A DNA stretch of 64,000 nucleotides from Calothrix sp. PCC 7103 (GCF_000331305.1 NZ_KB217478.1:6784317-6848316); one strand, 5' to 3'. Counted from the stretch's first letter, positions 35,993 to 46,031 are shown. Notes: generated by a model not told the origin, from the sequence alone. A program made the numbers and translations.

Positions 35993-36958
35993 ATGAAATT
36001 TAGTGTCGTAATTACGACGTATAACCGTTTGAAATTACTGCAAAGGGCAATAAACTCAGTTTTGCAGCAAACAATTGACTGTGAAATAGTAGTTGTGGAT
36101 GATTGCTCTGCTGATGGAACACAGCAATTTGTAAAGACTTTGTGTGACAAAATGTACGCACGCGAAGATTATCGGCTAATTTACTATTGCACTCCGAAAA
36201 ACTCAGGACATGCTGCCACAGTAAATATTGGCGTTGAGAAAAGCAGTGGGGATTGGATAAAGTTTTTAGATGATGATGATTACTTGGCGCCTAACTGTTT
36301 GGAAGAAATGGGCAAAGCAATTACACTTAATGAAAATGCTGCCATTTGCTCTTGTATTGCCGCTCAGGTAGATGATAATGGTGTCGAAAAAAGTCGCACT
36401 CCACAACTCGGGCCAGGAAAAGCATATTACATCCCACAAGCTGACATTCATTATGGAATGCTGCTGGAAATTATTCCTTTTGGTACACCTGTACAAGTAG
36501 CTTGTAGGCGCCAAGCTTTTTTAGAGTCAGGTGGATGGGATATTAGTATGACTTCTTGTGATGATATAGATTCTTGGATTCGGATTAGTCAGTTTGGGGA
36601 TGCGATTTTTTTGAATCAATGTCTTGCGTATCGCACCCAATGGAATGGGGGGTATGACCAAAAAATAGCTTATTTAAAGCGACTTGATACCAATATATTG
36701 ATGAAAGAGAAAATTTATGCTTTGGTGGATGCGACCCATAGTCAAAAAATCCCAAAGCTTGAACATATACGAAGTTATCTCAAACTCCATTGGATGCTGG
36801 TGGCACTTAAAAACAAAAATATTCATACTGTTCTCAAAATATTCGAGCCAGCGATTTTATCTCAAAGCGCTTGGTGGTTGTTAATTAGCGCTTTTCTAAT
36901 TCGACGCTGGCGCCATCAAAATTCCCAAATTCGTAAATTCATTTTAATACATTCGTAG
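35993..36958 (+). CDS. GT2-family glycosyltransferase
   Basis: A 321-residue inverting glycosyltransferase of the GT-A fold. MKFSVVITTYNRLKLLQRAI opens the nucleotide-binding domain, CEIVVVDDCSADGT follows, and the DxD-type metal motif is KFLDDDDYLAPNCLEEM. A later GGWDISMTSCDDIDSW segment resembles the acceptor/catalytic-base region. A weakly hydrophobic stretch near the C-terminus (about 290-305) is unlikely to be a full membrane anchor. The stop codon TAG is supplied by the left end of a dispersed palindrome. Sugar and acceptor are unknown. Confidence 0.85.
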   Translation: MKFSVVITTYNRLKLLQRAINSVLQQTIDCEIVVVDDCSADGTQQFVKTLCDKMYAREDYRLIYYCTPKNSGHAATVNIGVEKSSGDWIKFLDDDDYLAPNCLEEMGKAITLNENAAICSCIAAQVDDNGVEKSRTPQLGPGKAYYIPQADIHYGMLLEIIPFGTPVQVACRRQAFLESGGWDISMTSCDDIDSWIRISQFGDAIFLNQCLAYRTQWNGGYDQKIAYLKRLDTNILMKEKIYALVDATHSQKIPKLEHIRSYLKLHWMLVALKNKNIHTVLKIFEPAILSQSAWWLLISAFLIRRWRHQNSQIRKFILIHS

Positions 36959-36981
36959 AGACGCGATTAATCGCGTCTCTA
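36955..36981. repeat. Dispersed palindrome that ends two convergent genes
   Basis: GTAGAGACGCGATT and its mirror (27 of 28 bp kept). The TAG at 36956-36958 is the stop of the plus-strand GT2 gene, and the TAG read on the other strand at 36981-36979 is the stop of the RND pump gene. The hairpin would also be well placed as a bidirectional terminator. Confidence 0.9.
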
Positions 36982-39900
36982 TCCAAAAAATTTCTTCGGC
37001 ACTCCTAAACGAGATAAAATCGGTTTCCAAGAGCGTAAATCAAATAAATCGTGCATTATAACATAAAAACAGGGAATAATAAACAGTGTTAATACCGTTG
37101 CTAAAGACAACCCTGAAAACACTACAACACCTAAAGGTTGCAAAAATTCAGAACCTTCACCAATTCCCAATGCCAAGGGAAACATACCCAAAACGGTAGT
37201 AATTGTAGTCATTAAAACTGGACGCAAACGTTGTGGTGCAGCTTCTAATATTGCAGTTCGACGGTTAATACCTTTTTGTTCTCCAAGTTGATTCGCGAGT
37301 TCAACCATAATAATGGCGTTGTTCACTACAATACCAACGAGTAAAACTGCTCCAACTATAACCGTGGCGCCAATTGCTGTTTTAGTAATATAAAGTCCAA
37401 AAATACCTCCAGCTAGCGCGAGTGGAATTGTGAACATAATTACTAATGGGTCAACGAGCGAGTTATACTGTACTGCCATCACGACAAATACGAGAAATGT
37501 CGCTAATCCCCCTAATAGTCCAAGTGAGCTTTGCAATTGTTGATTTGATTCAACAGCAGCACTAGGTAAAACCGTTACGCCTTGTGGTAATTTTATATTA
37601 CTAAGTACTTGATTAACTTGGCTAATTGCGTCACCAAGACTGGCGCCTTCACTCAAGTTACCAGCAATTAAAAACACCTGACGCTGATTAATACGTTGAA
37701 CTTCTCCTGGTGCCTGACCTTCGACTATTTTAGCGACATCACTCAGACGAACTTGGCGACTACTATCAATAAATAAAGGTATTCTTTCTAATTGCGAGCT
37801 ATTGCTAATAGACTCTTCATTTAACTGTACCCTAACATCAACTAAACGGTTGCCACGTTGTAACTGAGTTGGAGTACTACCTTCAATTGCAGTTTGAATT
37901 GTATTACCAATATCAGTAGTTGTTAGTCCTAAAGCAGCTACTCTTTCCCAATCGGGACGGATTTGAATTTCTGGTTGACGCGCGTCAGCGTCAGGGCGGA
38001 ATCGGGCAGCTTGCACTTTTCCTTCTAAAGCACTTAGAACTTGTTGACCAGCTTGTTGCAGACTTTTCTCATCATTCCCTTGAAGTATAACGTCAACATC
38101 GGCGCCACGAATAGGCGAATTATTAAGTATTAAACCTCGAACTTGTCCTGGCGCCAGACGTAAGCGAATACCTGCTAAGTTGAGTTTGTTAAATTCTTTA
38201 GTAACTTTTTCTACATACGCTTCAACATCGGTTCCTGATTTAAGAGTAATAGTACTTGAACTCCGCAACGGGTTTTCTGAAGTATTGCTACCAAATAGAA
38301 ATCCACCAACTGTAGAAAATACATATTCAGTTTCAGCCTGTTTAGTTAAGATGTCATCAACTGCCGTCATTACCTTACGGTTAGTTTCCAAAGGAGTACC
38401 GGGAGGAAACTGAGCAAATAAAGTTGCTTGTCCGGTGTTAATACGGGGTAAAATTTCTTGAGTAATTTGTGGCGCCATCCATAAACTACCACCACCGAAA
38501 AGCACAATAGCGAGTCCTACAGCTAACAAACGGTAGCGTAACACCTGATTTAAAAAACCACCATATCCTTTAGTTGCACCTTCAAAGCGACGATTAAATT
38601 CGCGCAAAAACCAAAATTTACCTATTCCACTCGAAAAACGCCAAGCTAACATCCGCGAAGTTAACATTGGTACTACCGTCACAGCAATTAAAATTGAAGC
38701 TGCAACTGAAAAACTAATCGTCAAAATCAATTCATTAAATAATAATGAAATAAATCCACCAATTAGTAAAAACGGTAATACAGCTACTAAGTTAGTACTC
38801 GTAGAAGCAATAAGCGCAGACTCAACTTCACTACCACTTCGCTGCGCCTGTTGTATCATTTCTTTCTTACTCAAGCGCGTTTTGCTGTCTTTGCCTGGAG
38901 TTACACCTGCACCCTCGGCAATATTCTCTAGCATCACGATAGAGTTATCAACAACAATACCCACACCAAGTGCCAAACCACCCAAGCTAAACACATTCAG
39001 AGATAAACCAAATAACCCCATGAAAATAATTGCCGCAAGAGTAGCGAGGGGAATAGCAAGAACAATAATAAAAGTTTGACGTAGCGAACCAAGGAAAAGT
39101 AAAACAGCTAAAGCAGCTAAACCGGCGCCAATTAATCCCGAACTAGTAACGTTAGAAATCGAATTACTAATAAACCTCGACTCATCTAACGTAGCTGTTA
39201 ACGTCATTTCTTGAGGTATCAACCCTGACTGTCTCAGATCATCCAACCGTTTCTTAACACCGTCAACAACATTAATTGTGTTAGCATCCGGTTGTTTTTG
39301 AACACTGACTTTCACAGCTGGTTGCTGATTTAAAAAAGCAAACACCCGTTGATTCTCAGTACCGTCAATAACAGACGCAAAGTCACGGAGATAAACACGT
39401 CTACTTGGAGTTGAAGGAGTTGAAGTGCTTGAAGTAGTTGAATTAGTTGAACCAGACGGTCTAGATGTAGAAGAAACTTCAAATGAAAGGTTACGAATTT
39501 CATCAGCACTTTGGAAGCGTCCAACAGTCCGAGTCAAAGGTTCAGAATTTTGTCCAAATATTCTACCGCCAGAGATATCTTGGTTACGGTTTTGCAATTC
39601 GTCTAAAACATCAGTTAAACCAACACCCAACGCTTGCAACCTATCTAAATCAATATTGACATTAACTTCTTCTTGCACACCCCCAGATACGTCTGCCCCT
39701 GCTACACCACTCACTACACCAAGTTCACGCGCGAGTTCTTCTTCAGCAAATACTCGCAAATCAACTGGCGCCAATTTAGGTGAAGTCAAAGCGAATTCAT
39801 AAACAGGTAACTGCGAAGGGTCAACTTTAAAAATGCGAGGTTCTTCGATAGTGTCAGGTAGTCTGTTACGCGCACGGTTAAAAGCAGCAGTCGCATCATT

Positions 39901-40239
39901 CAACGCTTGGTCAATATTACCTCCTGGCTGAAAGAACAAATTCAAATTTATTTGTCCTTCCCGCGTTTGAGAAAATACCTGTACTACTCCCTCAGTTGCA
40001 GCAAAAGCCTCCTCCAAAGGTCTTGTGACTTCATCAATTGCTACCTCTGGTGAGATTCCAGGCGCCGTAATATTAACACCAATCCTGGGATAAGTAATTG
40101 ATGGTAGTAAATCTACAGGTAGCTTCAGGATAAAAAAGACACCCATAACAATTACCGCGAGCGTCAACATCAACGTACCAATATGCTGACGAATCGAAAT
40201 TGCACTAATACTAAAGCCTGTGGTGTTAGTTTGCTGCAT
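36979..40239 (-). CDS. RND efflux pump, AcrB/HAE-1-type inner-membrane transporter
   Basis: A 1086-residue proton-driven transporter with 12 transmembrane helices and two large periplasmic loops. Helix 4 has the proton-relay region GVGIVVDNSIVMLENI, and the second half repeats it as VGIVVNNAIIMVELA. The first loop shows the porter-domain sequence LPSITYPRIGVNITAPGISP. A Ser/Thr-rich insertion (about residues 255-285) interrupts the first porter domain. It is preceded by its lipoprotein adaptor across a 65-bp spacer. No outer-membrane channel gene is nearby, so it probably uses a shared TolC-like protein. Substrates are unknown. Confidence 0.92.
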   Translation of the reverse strand: MQQTNTTGFSISAISIRQHIGTLMLTLAVIVMGVFFILKLPVDLLPSITYPRIGVNITAPGISPEVAIDEVTRPLEEAFAATEGVVQVFSQTREGQINLNLFFQPGGNIDQALNDATAAFNRARNRLPDTIEEPRIFKVDPSQLPVYEFALTSPKLAPVDLRVFAEEELARELGVVSGVAGADVSGGVQEEVNVNIDLDRLQALGVGLTDVLDELQNRNQDISGGRIFGQNSEPLTRTVGRFQSADEIRNLSFEVSSTSRPSGSTNSTTSSTSTPSTPSRRVYLRDFASVIDGTENQRVFAFLNQQPAVKVSVQKQPDANTINVVDGVKKRLDDLRQSGLIPQEMTLTATLDESRFISNSISNVTSSGLIGAGLAALAVLLFLGSLRQTFIIVLAIPLATLAAIIFMGLFGLSLNVFSLGGLALGVGIVVDNSIVMLENIAEGAGVTPGKDSKTRLSKKEMIQQAQRSGSEVESALIASTSTNLVAVLPFLLIGGFISLLFNELILTISFSVAASILIAVTVVPMLTSRMLAWRFSSGIGKFWFLREFNRRFEGATKGYGGFLNQVLRYRLLAVGLAIVLFGGGSLWMAPQITQEILPRINTGQATLFAQFPPGTPLETNRKVMTAVDDILTKQAETEYVFSTVGGFLFGSNTSENPLRSSSTITLKSGTDVEAYVEKVTKEFNKLNLAGIRLRLAPGQVRGLILNNSPIRGADVDVILQGNDEKSLQQAGQQVLSALEGKVQAARFRPDADARQPEIQIRPDWERVAALGLTTTDIGNTIQTAIEGSTPTQLQRGNRLVDVRVQLNEESISNSSQLERIPLFIDSSRQVRLSDVAKIVEGQAPGEVQRINQRQVFLIAGNLSEGASLGDAISQVNQVLSNIKLPQGVTVLPSAAVESNQQLQSSLGLLGGLATFLVFVVMAVQYNSLVDPLVIMFTIPLALAGGIFGLYITKTAIGATVIVGAVLLVGIVVNNAIIMVELANQLGEQKGINRRTAILEAAPQRLRPVLMTTITTVLGMFPLALGIGEGSEFLQPLGVVVFSGLSLATVLTLFIIPCFYVIMHDLFDLRSWKPILSRLGVPKKFFG

Positions 40240-40252
40240 ATAGAGTCAAAAA

Positions 40253-40281
40253 GTGCTGAGTGCTGAGTGCTGAGTGCTGAG
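40253..40281. repeat. GTGCTGA heptamer tandem repeat
   Basis: Four perfect units of GTGCTGA in the spacer between the adaptor and pump genes. A heptameric tract of the same class occurs at 10.34 kb on the other strand sense. Confidence 0.8.
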
Positions 40282-40304
40282 ACCCAACATTAATTTACGT
40301 TTTG

Positions 40305-41642
40305 TTATGATTTCTCAGAAAGAATCGAAAGCCCGACGGTTTCACCATCTTTGAGAGGTTTACCGCTTCTCACAACATAAGACTCGCCTGCTTGCAACCC
40401 TGATAAAATCTCAACGTTTCCATTACTTCTTTGCCCAAGCGTCACGGTTCTCGCGCTTACCGTTGGTTTTGCGGCGCCTTGTTGCAGCACAAATATCGTG
40501 CCCTGACGACTTTGATTTTCTTCTTGTCTTGCTTTATTTCCTGATGCGCTTTCAGTCAGTGCTGTCACTGGTATAACTACTCGCTGTGCGGTATTAGTAT
40601 CAAAAGCGACTCTTGCTAAAAGTCCGCTGCCTATCTTAGCATTGCTATTCTGTATTTCCACCTCAACTGGTATTAAGCGCGCGGTAGCATCTGCGACTGG
40701 GGAAATACGGGCAACTCGACCTGTATATGTTTGATTGGGAAACGCATCTAAACTGACTCTTACTGATTGTCCAACTCGAATATTCCCTATTTCTAACTCT
40801 GAGAGTTGAACCACAACCTTGACGCGGCTAAAATCGCTAATTTTTAAAACTTCATTACCTGGTTGTAATAAGTTACCTGGTTCGGAAACTTTTTCTGCCA
40901 CTACACCATTAATAGGAGATATTAACCTAGCATAAGAGCGACGTTTTCTAGCTTCGGCAACAACTGCTTGTTGGGCAACAACTCGACCTTGAGCAGTTGC
41001 AACAGCTTGTTGTTCTGTACTAACTTGTGAAATTGCCGCACGTAAAGCTTGGGCAGCAGTTTGTGCTTCGGTACGACTAGTTTGTGCAACTTGTTCAGAA
41101 ATGGCGCCTTCTTTAAATAATGTTTGTTGACGGTTAGCATCAGATTGCGCTTGCACAAGTTGTAACCGTAAGCGTTCAACTTCAGCTTTTCGGTTGACTA
41201 TTTGTGTATTCGTTCTAGCAACTTCTGATCTTAATGAAGCAAGTTCAGCCTCTGCTTGATTTAATGCTGTTACTAACAGTGCATCATCTACTTGCCCAAG
41301 CGTTTGTCCCTGCTTAACAGTGCTACCTACATCAACCGAAAGCGCTAATAATTGCCCTTCTATTTGTGAGCGCAATGATACAGTTCGATATGGCGCCGTT
41401 GTCGCAGTAAACTCTGGTTTTTCTTGCAGTACGCCTGTTTTGGCTATAGCTACATCTACAGGTGTCGCTCTATTTGCAGTTGCAGCAGGTTGCTGTGATT
41501 GTGCATCTGCTTTATCCTTGACAGAGGCGCCGCAACCCGCACACAAAAACCCAAGACCAAGTACACAAGTAACTAATAATTTATTACTTTGTATCCTTTT
41601 AGTATAAAAGTATTTACCCACGTCAATTTTCACGTTAATCAC
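40305..41642 (-). CDS. RND efflux periplasmic adaptor lipoprotein
   Basis: A 445-residue membrane-fusion protein. Signal peptide residues about 22-37 end in the lipobox LCAGC. A barrel-sandwich/lipoyl half follows (LRSQIEGQLLALSVDVGSTVKQGQTLGQV), then a long coiled-coil hairpin rich in Ala/Gln (about 120-220), the second lipoyl half (RLISPINGVVAEKVSEPGNLLQPG) and the beta-barrel domain (VRVSLDAFPNQTYTGRVARISP). It bridges the RND transporter just downstream to an outer-membrane channel. Length and layout are standard for the HlyD/AcrA class. Confidence 0.9.
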   Translation of the reverse strand: MINVKIDVGKYFYTKRIQSNKLLVTCVLGLGFLCAGCGASVKDKADAQSQQPAATANRATPVDVAIAKTGVLQEKPEFTATTAPYRTVSLRSQIEGQLLALSVDVGSTVKQGQTLGQVDDALLVTALNQAEAELASLRSEVARTNTQIVNRKAEVERLRLQLVQAQSDANRQQTLFKEGAISEQVAQTSRTEAQTAAQALRAAISQVSTEQQAVATAQGRVVAQQAVVAEARKRRSYARLISPINGVVAEKVSEPGNLLQPGNEVLKISDFSRVKVVVQLSELEIGNIRVGQSVRVSLDAFPNQTYTGRVARISPVADATARLIPVEVEIQNSNAKIGSGLLARVAFDTNTAQRVVIPVTALTESASGNKARQEENQSRQGTIFVLQQGAAKPTVSARTVTLGQRSNGNVEILSGLQAGESYVVRSGKPLKDGETVGLSILSEKS

Positions 41643-41871
41643 CTAGCTAACGTCTGAATAAGCTTTCATTGATAAAAAACCAAATATACGAACGACGAAC
41701 TTGAGTTTTATTTACCTATAGCAACTAGCACTCGCTTATTCGTTATTAGTACAAATAATACGGGTGCTTAACAATATGTACTGAGTGACAGGTTATATAT
41801 AAGTATACTATAAAGATTCTTAAGTTATGTTAACTCTATCAAAGGATTGAAAATAAGCTTATTTCTTAGGT

Positions 41872-42210
41872 TCAGTCAACTACTTGCTGTATAGGTATGT
41901 GAATACAAAACTCGGTTCCTTGTCCAAGCACAGAAAAACACTTTAATTTACCATGATGCTTATCCGTAATGATTTGGTAGCTGATAGACATTCCCATACC
42001 TGTACCTTTGCCAACTGGTTTAGTTGTAAAGAAAGGGTCGAAAATACGCTGCTTAATTTCATCGGGAATACCACATCCATTATCAGCAATTGTAATTTGA
42101 ACCCAAAATGCATTTAGCATATAAGTACTAATAGTAATTACAGGGGTTTTGACTTGCCCGTTCGTTATTCACTCGAAGAGTGTATCGATAGCATTTGCCA
42201 GTATATTCAT
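41872..42210 (-). pseudogene. Histidine kinase HATPase domain remnant with an internal stop
   Basis: The C-terminal 82 codons contain the ATP-binding G1 box [12 protein letters not shown], the F box [13 protein letters not shown] and the G2 box GTGMGMSIS. In the same frame upstream, after TGA, lies the N box MNILANAIDTLFE. The N box and G boxes are thus separated by a single premature stop, and the dimerisation and sensor regions are missing. It abuts the 3' side of the NACHT gene. An 82-residue translated peptide could not be a working kinase. Confidence 0.8.
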
Positions 42211-42328
42211 AGTCTATTAATTATCTAAAAATCTATATTAATAATCCCAACATCATTCATGACGTTTAATTCTTGATATCGCTCCATTGCAGCAGTTAAT
42301 ATTGAGCTATTAAAGCTCCAGGGTTTTG

Positions 42329-45300
42329 CTAAAACTTCTTCCAAAAAACTAGACCACACTCTACTTTTTCATCCTTTATGGGTATTTCTTTTAGCATGTT
42401 AGCCCAGGCTTGCTCTTGTTCGATAGTTCTTGTCGATTGTAAATTTTTAAGTAGCATTTCTCTGTATTTTATGTCATCAATTGGATAGTTAGATATGCTA
42501 AGAATATCTATTCCAATCAAAGAGTTTTTAGTGCCAGAATTTACAAGTTTTAAAGCTATTTCTAAATTAAATTCAAATTTAATTATTTCTCGAATGTCTT
42601 CTTTTGTAACTACCCGATGTCTTACTAATGAAACAGCTATACATTTTAATACAAAAGCGCTTCCTATGCTAAATGCTTCATTATCATGATTTGTAAATGA
42701 GAGTAACCACTGCGTTATAGAAGGTAATTCATTTGTAGAAAACTTTACTATAAATACATCTAAATATTGTTTCATTTCCCAAATTAAAGTAGGCGTTAAT
42801 ATTGTAAAAATCACAGATACCATATTTTCTTCATGAAGTGTATAAGCAGAAAGTTTTAAAAAGAAAATAACAATAAGAGTCTTGCAACAAATCCCAGAAT
42901 AACTAGACCAATGAGCAAGCATCAATTTTAATAAATGTTTGGCTCTATCAAAAATGTCTGTTTCTTCAATTGACCATTCTCTATCGCATAAATGCCATAA
43001 TAATCTCTCTAGCTTTTTATCTTGTTCTATGGCATCTTCTGCTGCTCTTAATATCTCATTTATTTGCTCGCCTTGAAATGTAAGATGTCGTGTTTCTTCT
43101 GTAGTAAATACATGTGCTTCTAATAAATCTTCTATAGTTATGCCAATTTTGCTAGCTAAAGGAACCAAACTTGGTAGAATTTCACTTAGTGATGTTTGTG
43201 TCTCGATAGCAAATACAAATCTTTTAACACAATTAATGTCTTTAGATTTAGCTAAATAATTAGTGATAGACTCATTTATTTTGTTACAAATTACGGCTTG
43301 ATTCGTAGCATCTAAATAATCTAACAATTTGCTAATATCTTGACCTCTTTCATAATGTAATTCAAGTGATAAAGACAAAAGAGGGTAAAATTCATTTAAA
43401 TTTATATGATTCCACCACTTACGCGGTACAACACTTGTTTTTAAAGTTAAACTTAATTGTTCAAATAATAAATATATATCATTTAACTCTGGTTCTTTAG
43501 CAATTAAATATATACACCATAAAATAACTCTAAGCGAGGGTATTAAGTTATAACGATTAAGTAATTTATTTACAAAATCAACAAGATCATTAGAGAAAAA
43601 GGTAAAAGAGTTTTGCTTTGTAAGACTATTTCGCAAATTTAATGGATGTAATACCCCAAAATCTTCATATTCATTTAATAATTCGGATGTATGTTTATAA
43701 GTATATAATCTATAGTAAGAAATTAATCGTAAACATTTTAACAACAATATTAGTTGTTCTGATACTGTATTTGGCTCTATCAAATCCAATGTAGGAATTG
43801 ATTTACTATCCAACATGTGATAGCGATATGAAAAGTTATTTATAAAAAATATTTCTGCAAGTTCATTTGCTTGAGTCGCTGTAGGAGACCACGCTTTTAA
43901 TAATTCCTCTGCATAATCTTTGACATGAAACCATAAATAATATCTATCATTAATTAATAACCTTTGATTAAAAATCTTGTTATGATTATCCCAATAAGCC
44001 TGTAAACGCTCTGCCATCCATAAAGGATCAGATTTATATCTTAAAGCCAGGTTAAGTGCAAAAACTACATTGTTTACTTGGTTAGTATGAAGCAAAGCAT
44101 CAATCTTATCTTTAAATACTTGGTTGGTTTCAAAGTGTCTACCGTAAAGTTCTAATGCTGTTTTTAAGCATGAGTCTGGTAGAGAACGTAGCTTCTCTTC
44201 TAATACAGGACGCAAATGCTCGCTTATATCTTCCTGTGATAATCGCTGTATGAATGATTTTAGCTCATGTGTCTGTGCTTGTGTTAATCCTGTTTCTAGA
44301 ATTTTAAAACCATATTCTATAAAATCATATTGTAAATCTGGATTGATATTACTAAAAGCTCCATCACTCGACACTTCAATCGTAAACCAAGCTCCTGGTC
44401 TTAAGTAATGATTTCTTTTTTCTTGATCAACCTCTTTACACATTCTTAATATTTTACTAGCCTCACCCTTAAAACTACGAGCTATTCGACCAACAAAAAA
44501 TAAAGCTACATTTCGCCAATGTTCTAAATAAATGATGTTTTTTAGCCTTTCAAAACGTTGCGATGTATCTTCAGCATTTTCTACTAAGTAAGCTGATGCA
44601 AAAAACTCTTGAAACGAGCGGATGTCAAAGCCAAATAAATCATTTGATTCTGTGATTAAAACTAATCTATCTCCATCTCGAAGTAACTTCTCCATCTTAG
44701 AATTTATAACTTCTGAAGAGGAACGTTTACTTTGTTGACGTAAGAAGTCGTAAATAGCAGTACGAAAACCACTACTAGTGAAACGAGATTGAACATTTTC
44801 CTCTGCGGCTTTAAGATGTAATATGTAGCCTAGATAAGCGTGTAATGCAAATAGAGTAGACTCATCACTTTGAATAATTCCTTTATCTTTGCTCTTTTCT
44901 CTTGCAAATATAACTTCCCAGTATCTATAAAATAAGTCTTCTCTTTGGCTAGGAGGACGACCTCTTTTTGTAATAATAAGTAATATAATTGTTACATAAA
45001 GAGGGCTTGTTAATAAAGCACATGTATTATTATCGTGCTGACATTCTTCAAGAGTTGAAATAATTCTTTGTTCTTCTTGTTTAAATCTTTTTGCAACAAT
45101 CCATTTTTCTGCATACTCCTGAACTTTTTTTGATGATAACTGAACTAAATCTAAATGCAAAAAACGTTTTGAATTAAAAAAACTTGTATATTTTTTATCA
45201 AATTCTTTCGGTCTAGAAGTAGCTACAATCATCAAGTTTGCATTTAAAGTATCTGCAAAAGAAAGAAAATTTTGAATACGTCCAAGCATTTTATTCTGCA

Positions 45301-45715
45301 ATTCTGGTACTACAACTTCGTCAAGTCCATCTAATATTAAAAGGCAGGGACGGCAGCTAAGAATATGTTGAATATTTTTGGGTGAGACTTGGTTAGGTCG
45401 CGATGTTAATTTATTTATATTTTCTACTGCTATATATGCTTCCAGTGTATCAAATTCAGGATTATTTGCTAGCCACTGAGCAAAGTACTTAAGTACTATA
45501 CAAAAGGGAATACGTGGAGTTTTTGGCTCTTCAAAATTATACTCTTTGCCAAGCAACTTTGCACGATGAACTTGAGCGAGCTGCTGTCCCAATGTCGATT
45601 TACCCTTTCCAGGTCCACCGATAATAACTACTCTTGGATAATACTCTTTTAGAAGACAATCCATAACTGAAATATCTCCGTATTTATCTGTCTTAAAAGG
45701 GTATGTCATCTTCAT
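42329..45715 (-). CDS. NACHT-family STAND NTPase, putative defence protein
   Basis: An 1128-residue protein with the NTPase at its very start: Walker A VIIGGPGKGKST (about 30-41), Walker B CLLILDGLDEVV (124-134), sensor motif IVATSRPKEF, and a winged-helix-like RPPSQREDLFYRYWEVIF segment. After about residue 430 the chain is a long helical region that probably forms the ligand-sensing arm. The N-terminal effector-type region is encoded by two small upstream frames; the nearer overlaps this gene by 23 bp. At the 3' end a T6 run lies near the stop, and in the -1 frame coding-like sequence continues to 42225. No GGCGCC sites occur here. Bacterial NACHT proteins often protect against phage; that role is inferred. 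Confidence 0.85.
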   Translation of the reverse strand: MKMTYPFKTDKYGDISVMDCLLKEYYPRVVIIGGPGKGKSTLGQQLAQVHRAKLLGKEYNFEEPKTPRIPFCIVLKYFAQWLANNPEFDTLEAYIAVENINKLTSRPNQVSPKNIQHILSCRPCLLILDGLDEVVVPELQNKMLGRIQNFLSFADTLNANLMIVATSRPKEFDKKYTSFFNSKRFLHLDLVQLSSKKVQEYAEKWIVAKRFKQEEQRIISTLEECQHDNNTCALLTSPLYVTIILLIITKRGRPPSQREDLFYRYWEVIFAREKSKDKGIIQSDESTLFALHAYLGYILHLKAAEENVQSRFTSSGFRTAIYDFLRQQSKRSSSEVINSKMEKLLRDGDRLVLITESNDLFGFDIRSFQEFFASAYLVENAEDTSQRFERLKNIIYLEHWRNVALFFVGRIARSFKGEASKILRMCKEVDQEKRNHYLRPGAWFTIEVSSDGAFSNINPDLQYDFIEYGFKILETGLTQAQTHELKSFIQRLSQEDISEHLRPVLEEKLRSLPDSCLKTALELYGRHFETNQVFKDKIDALLHTNQVNNVVFALNLALRYKSDPLWMAERLQAYWDNHNKIFNQRLLINDRYYLWFHVKDYAEELLKAWSPTATQANELAEIFFINNFSYRYHMLDSKSIPTLDLIEPNTVSEQLILLLKCLRLISYYRLYTYKHTSELLNEYEDFGVLHPLNLRNSLTKQNSFTFFSNDLVDFVNKLLNRYNLIPSLRVILWCIYLIAKEPELNDIYLLFEQLSLTLKTSVVPRKWWNHINLNEFYPLLSLSLELHYERGQDISKLLDYLDATNQAVICNKINESITNYLAKSKDINCVKRFVFAIETQTSLSEILPSLVPLASKIGITIEDLLEAHVFTTEETRHLTFQGEQINEILRAAEDAIEQDKKLERLLWHLCDREWSIEETDIFDRAKHLLKLMLAHWSSYSGICCKTLIVIFFLKLSAYTLHEENMVSVIFTILTPTLIWEMKQYLDVFIVKFSTNELPSITQWLLSFTNHDNEAFSIGSAFVLKCIAVSLVRHRVVTKEDIREIIKFEFNLEIALKLVNSGTKNSLIGIDILSISNYPIDDIKYREMLLKNLQSTRTIEQEQAWANMLKEIPIKDEKVECGLVFWKKF

Positions 45716-46031
45716 CCTCTAAAAAAGAAAAAACTTCAGATTTTAAATCCAGTGGCAATTGTTCTTTAGGTTTAGCATTAAGGTCAATAAACACCTGTTT
45801 TAGAAGTGTAAGACGTTCTGGATCAGTCTCACCACCTTGATCTAACTCTGCAAATCCATCATCATCAAAACATTTAGCAATATACAGTTTTAAAGTTTCC
45901 TCAAGAACTGATTCTAATTGTTTAGGAGGGAGATACAAAGGCTGACTTTCTAATATATCATTATGATGGTCAACTTTTTTAGTTGCTGATTTCGGACGAT
46001 TACCCCATATTAATTCTAACTGCTTAAAATT
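45693..46031 (-). CDS. Middle reading frame of the NACHT locus
   Basis: From the TAA at 46032 this frame is open to 45693 in the same phase as the upstream 120-residue frame. The only standard start is TTG at 45938 (81 residues), but coding-like sequence (FKQLELIWGNRPKSATKK) begins right after the TAA. It contains IAKCFDDDGFAELDQGGETD followed by DPERLTLLKQVFIDL, which I associate with the segment before the NTPase in cyanobacterial NACHT proteins. It ends in CCC-TTT-TAA inside the start of the NACHT gene, 23 bp overlapping and one frame away. It may be a separate coupled gene or a piece of a split one. Confidence 0.6.
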   Translation of the reverse strand, partial: NFKQLELIWGNRPKSATKKVDHHNDILESQPLYLPPKQLESVLEETLKLYIAKCFDDDGFAELDQGGETDPERLTLLKQVFIDLNAKPKEQLPLDLKSEVFSFLEDEDDIPF

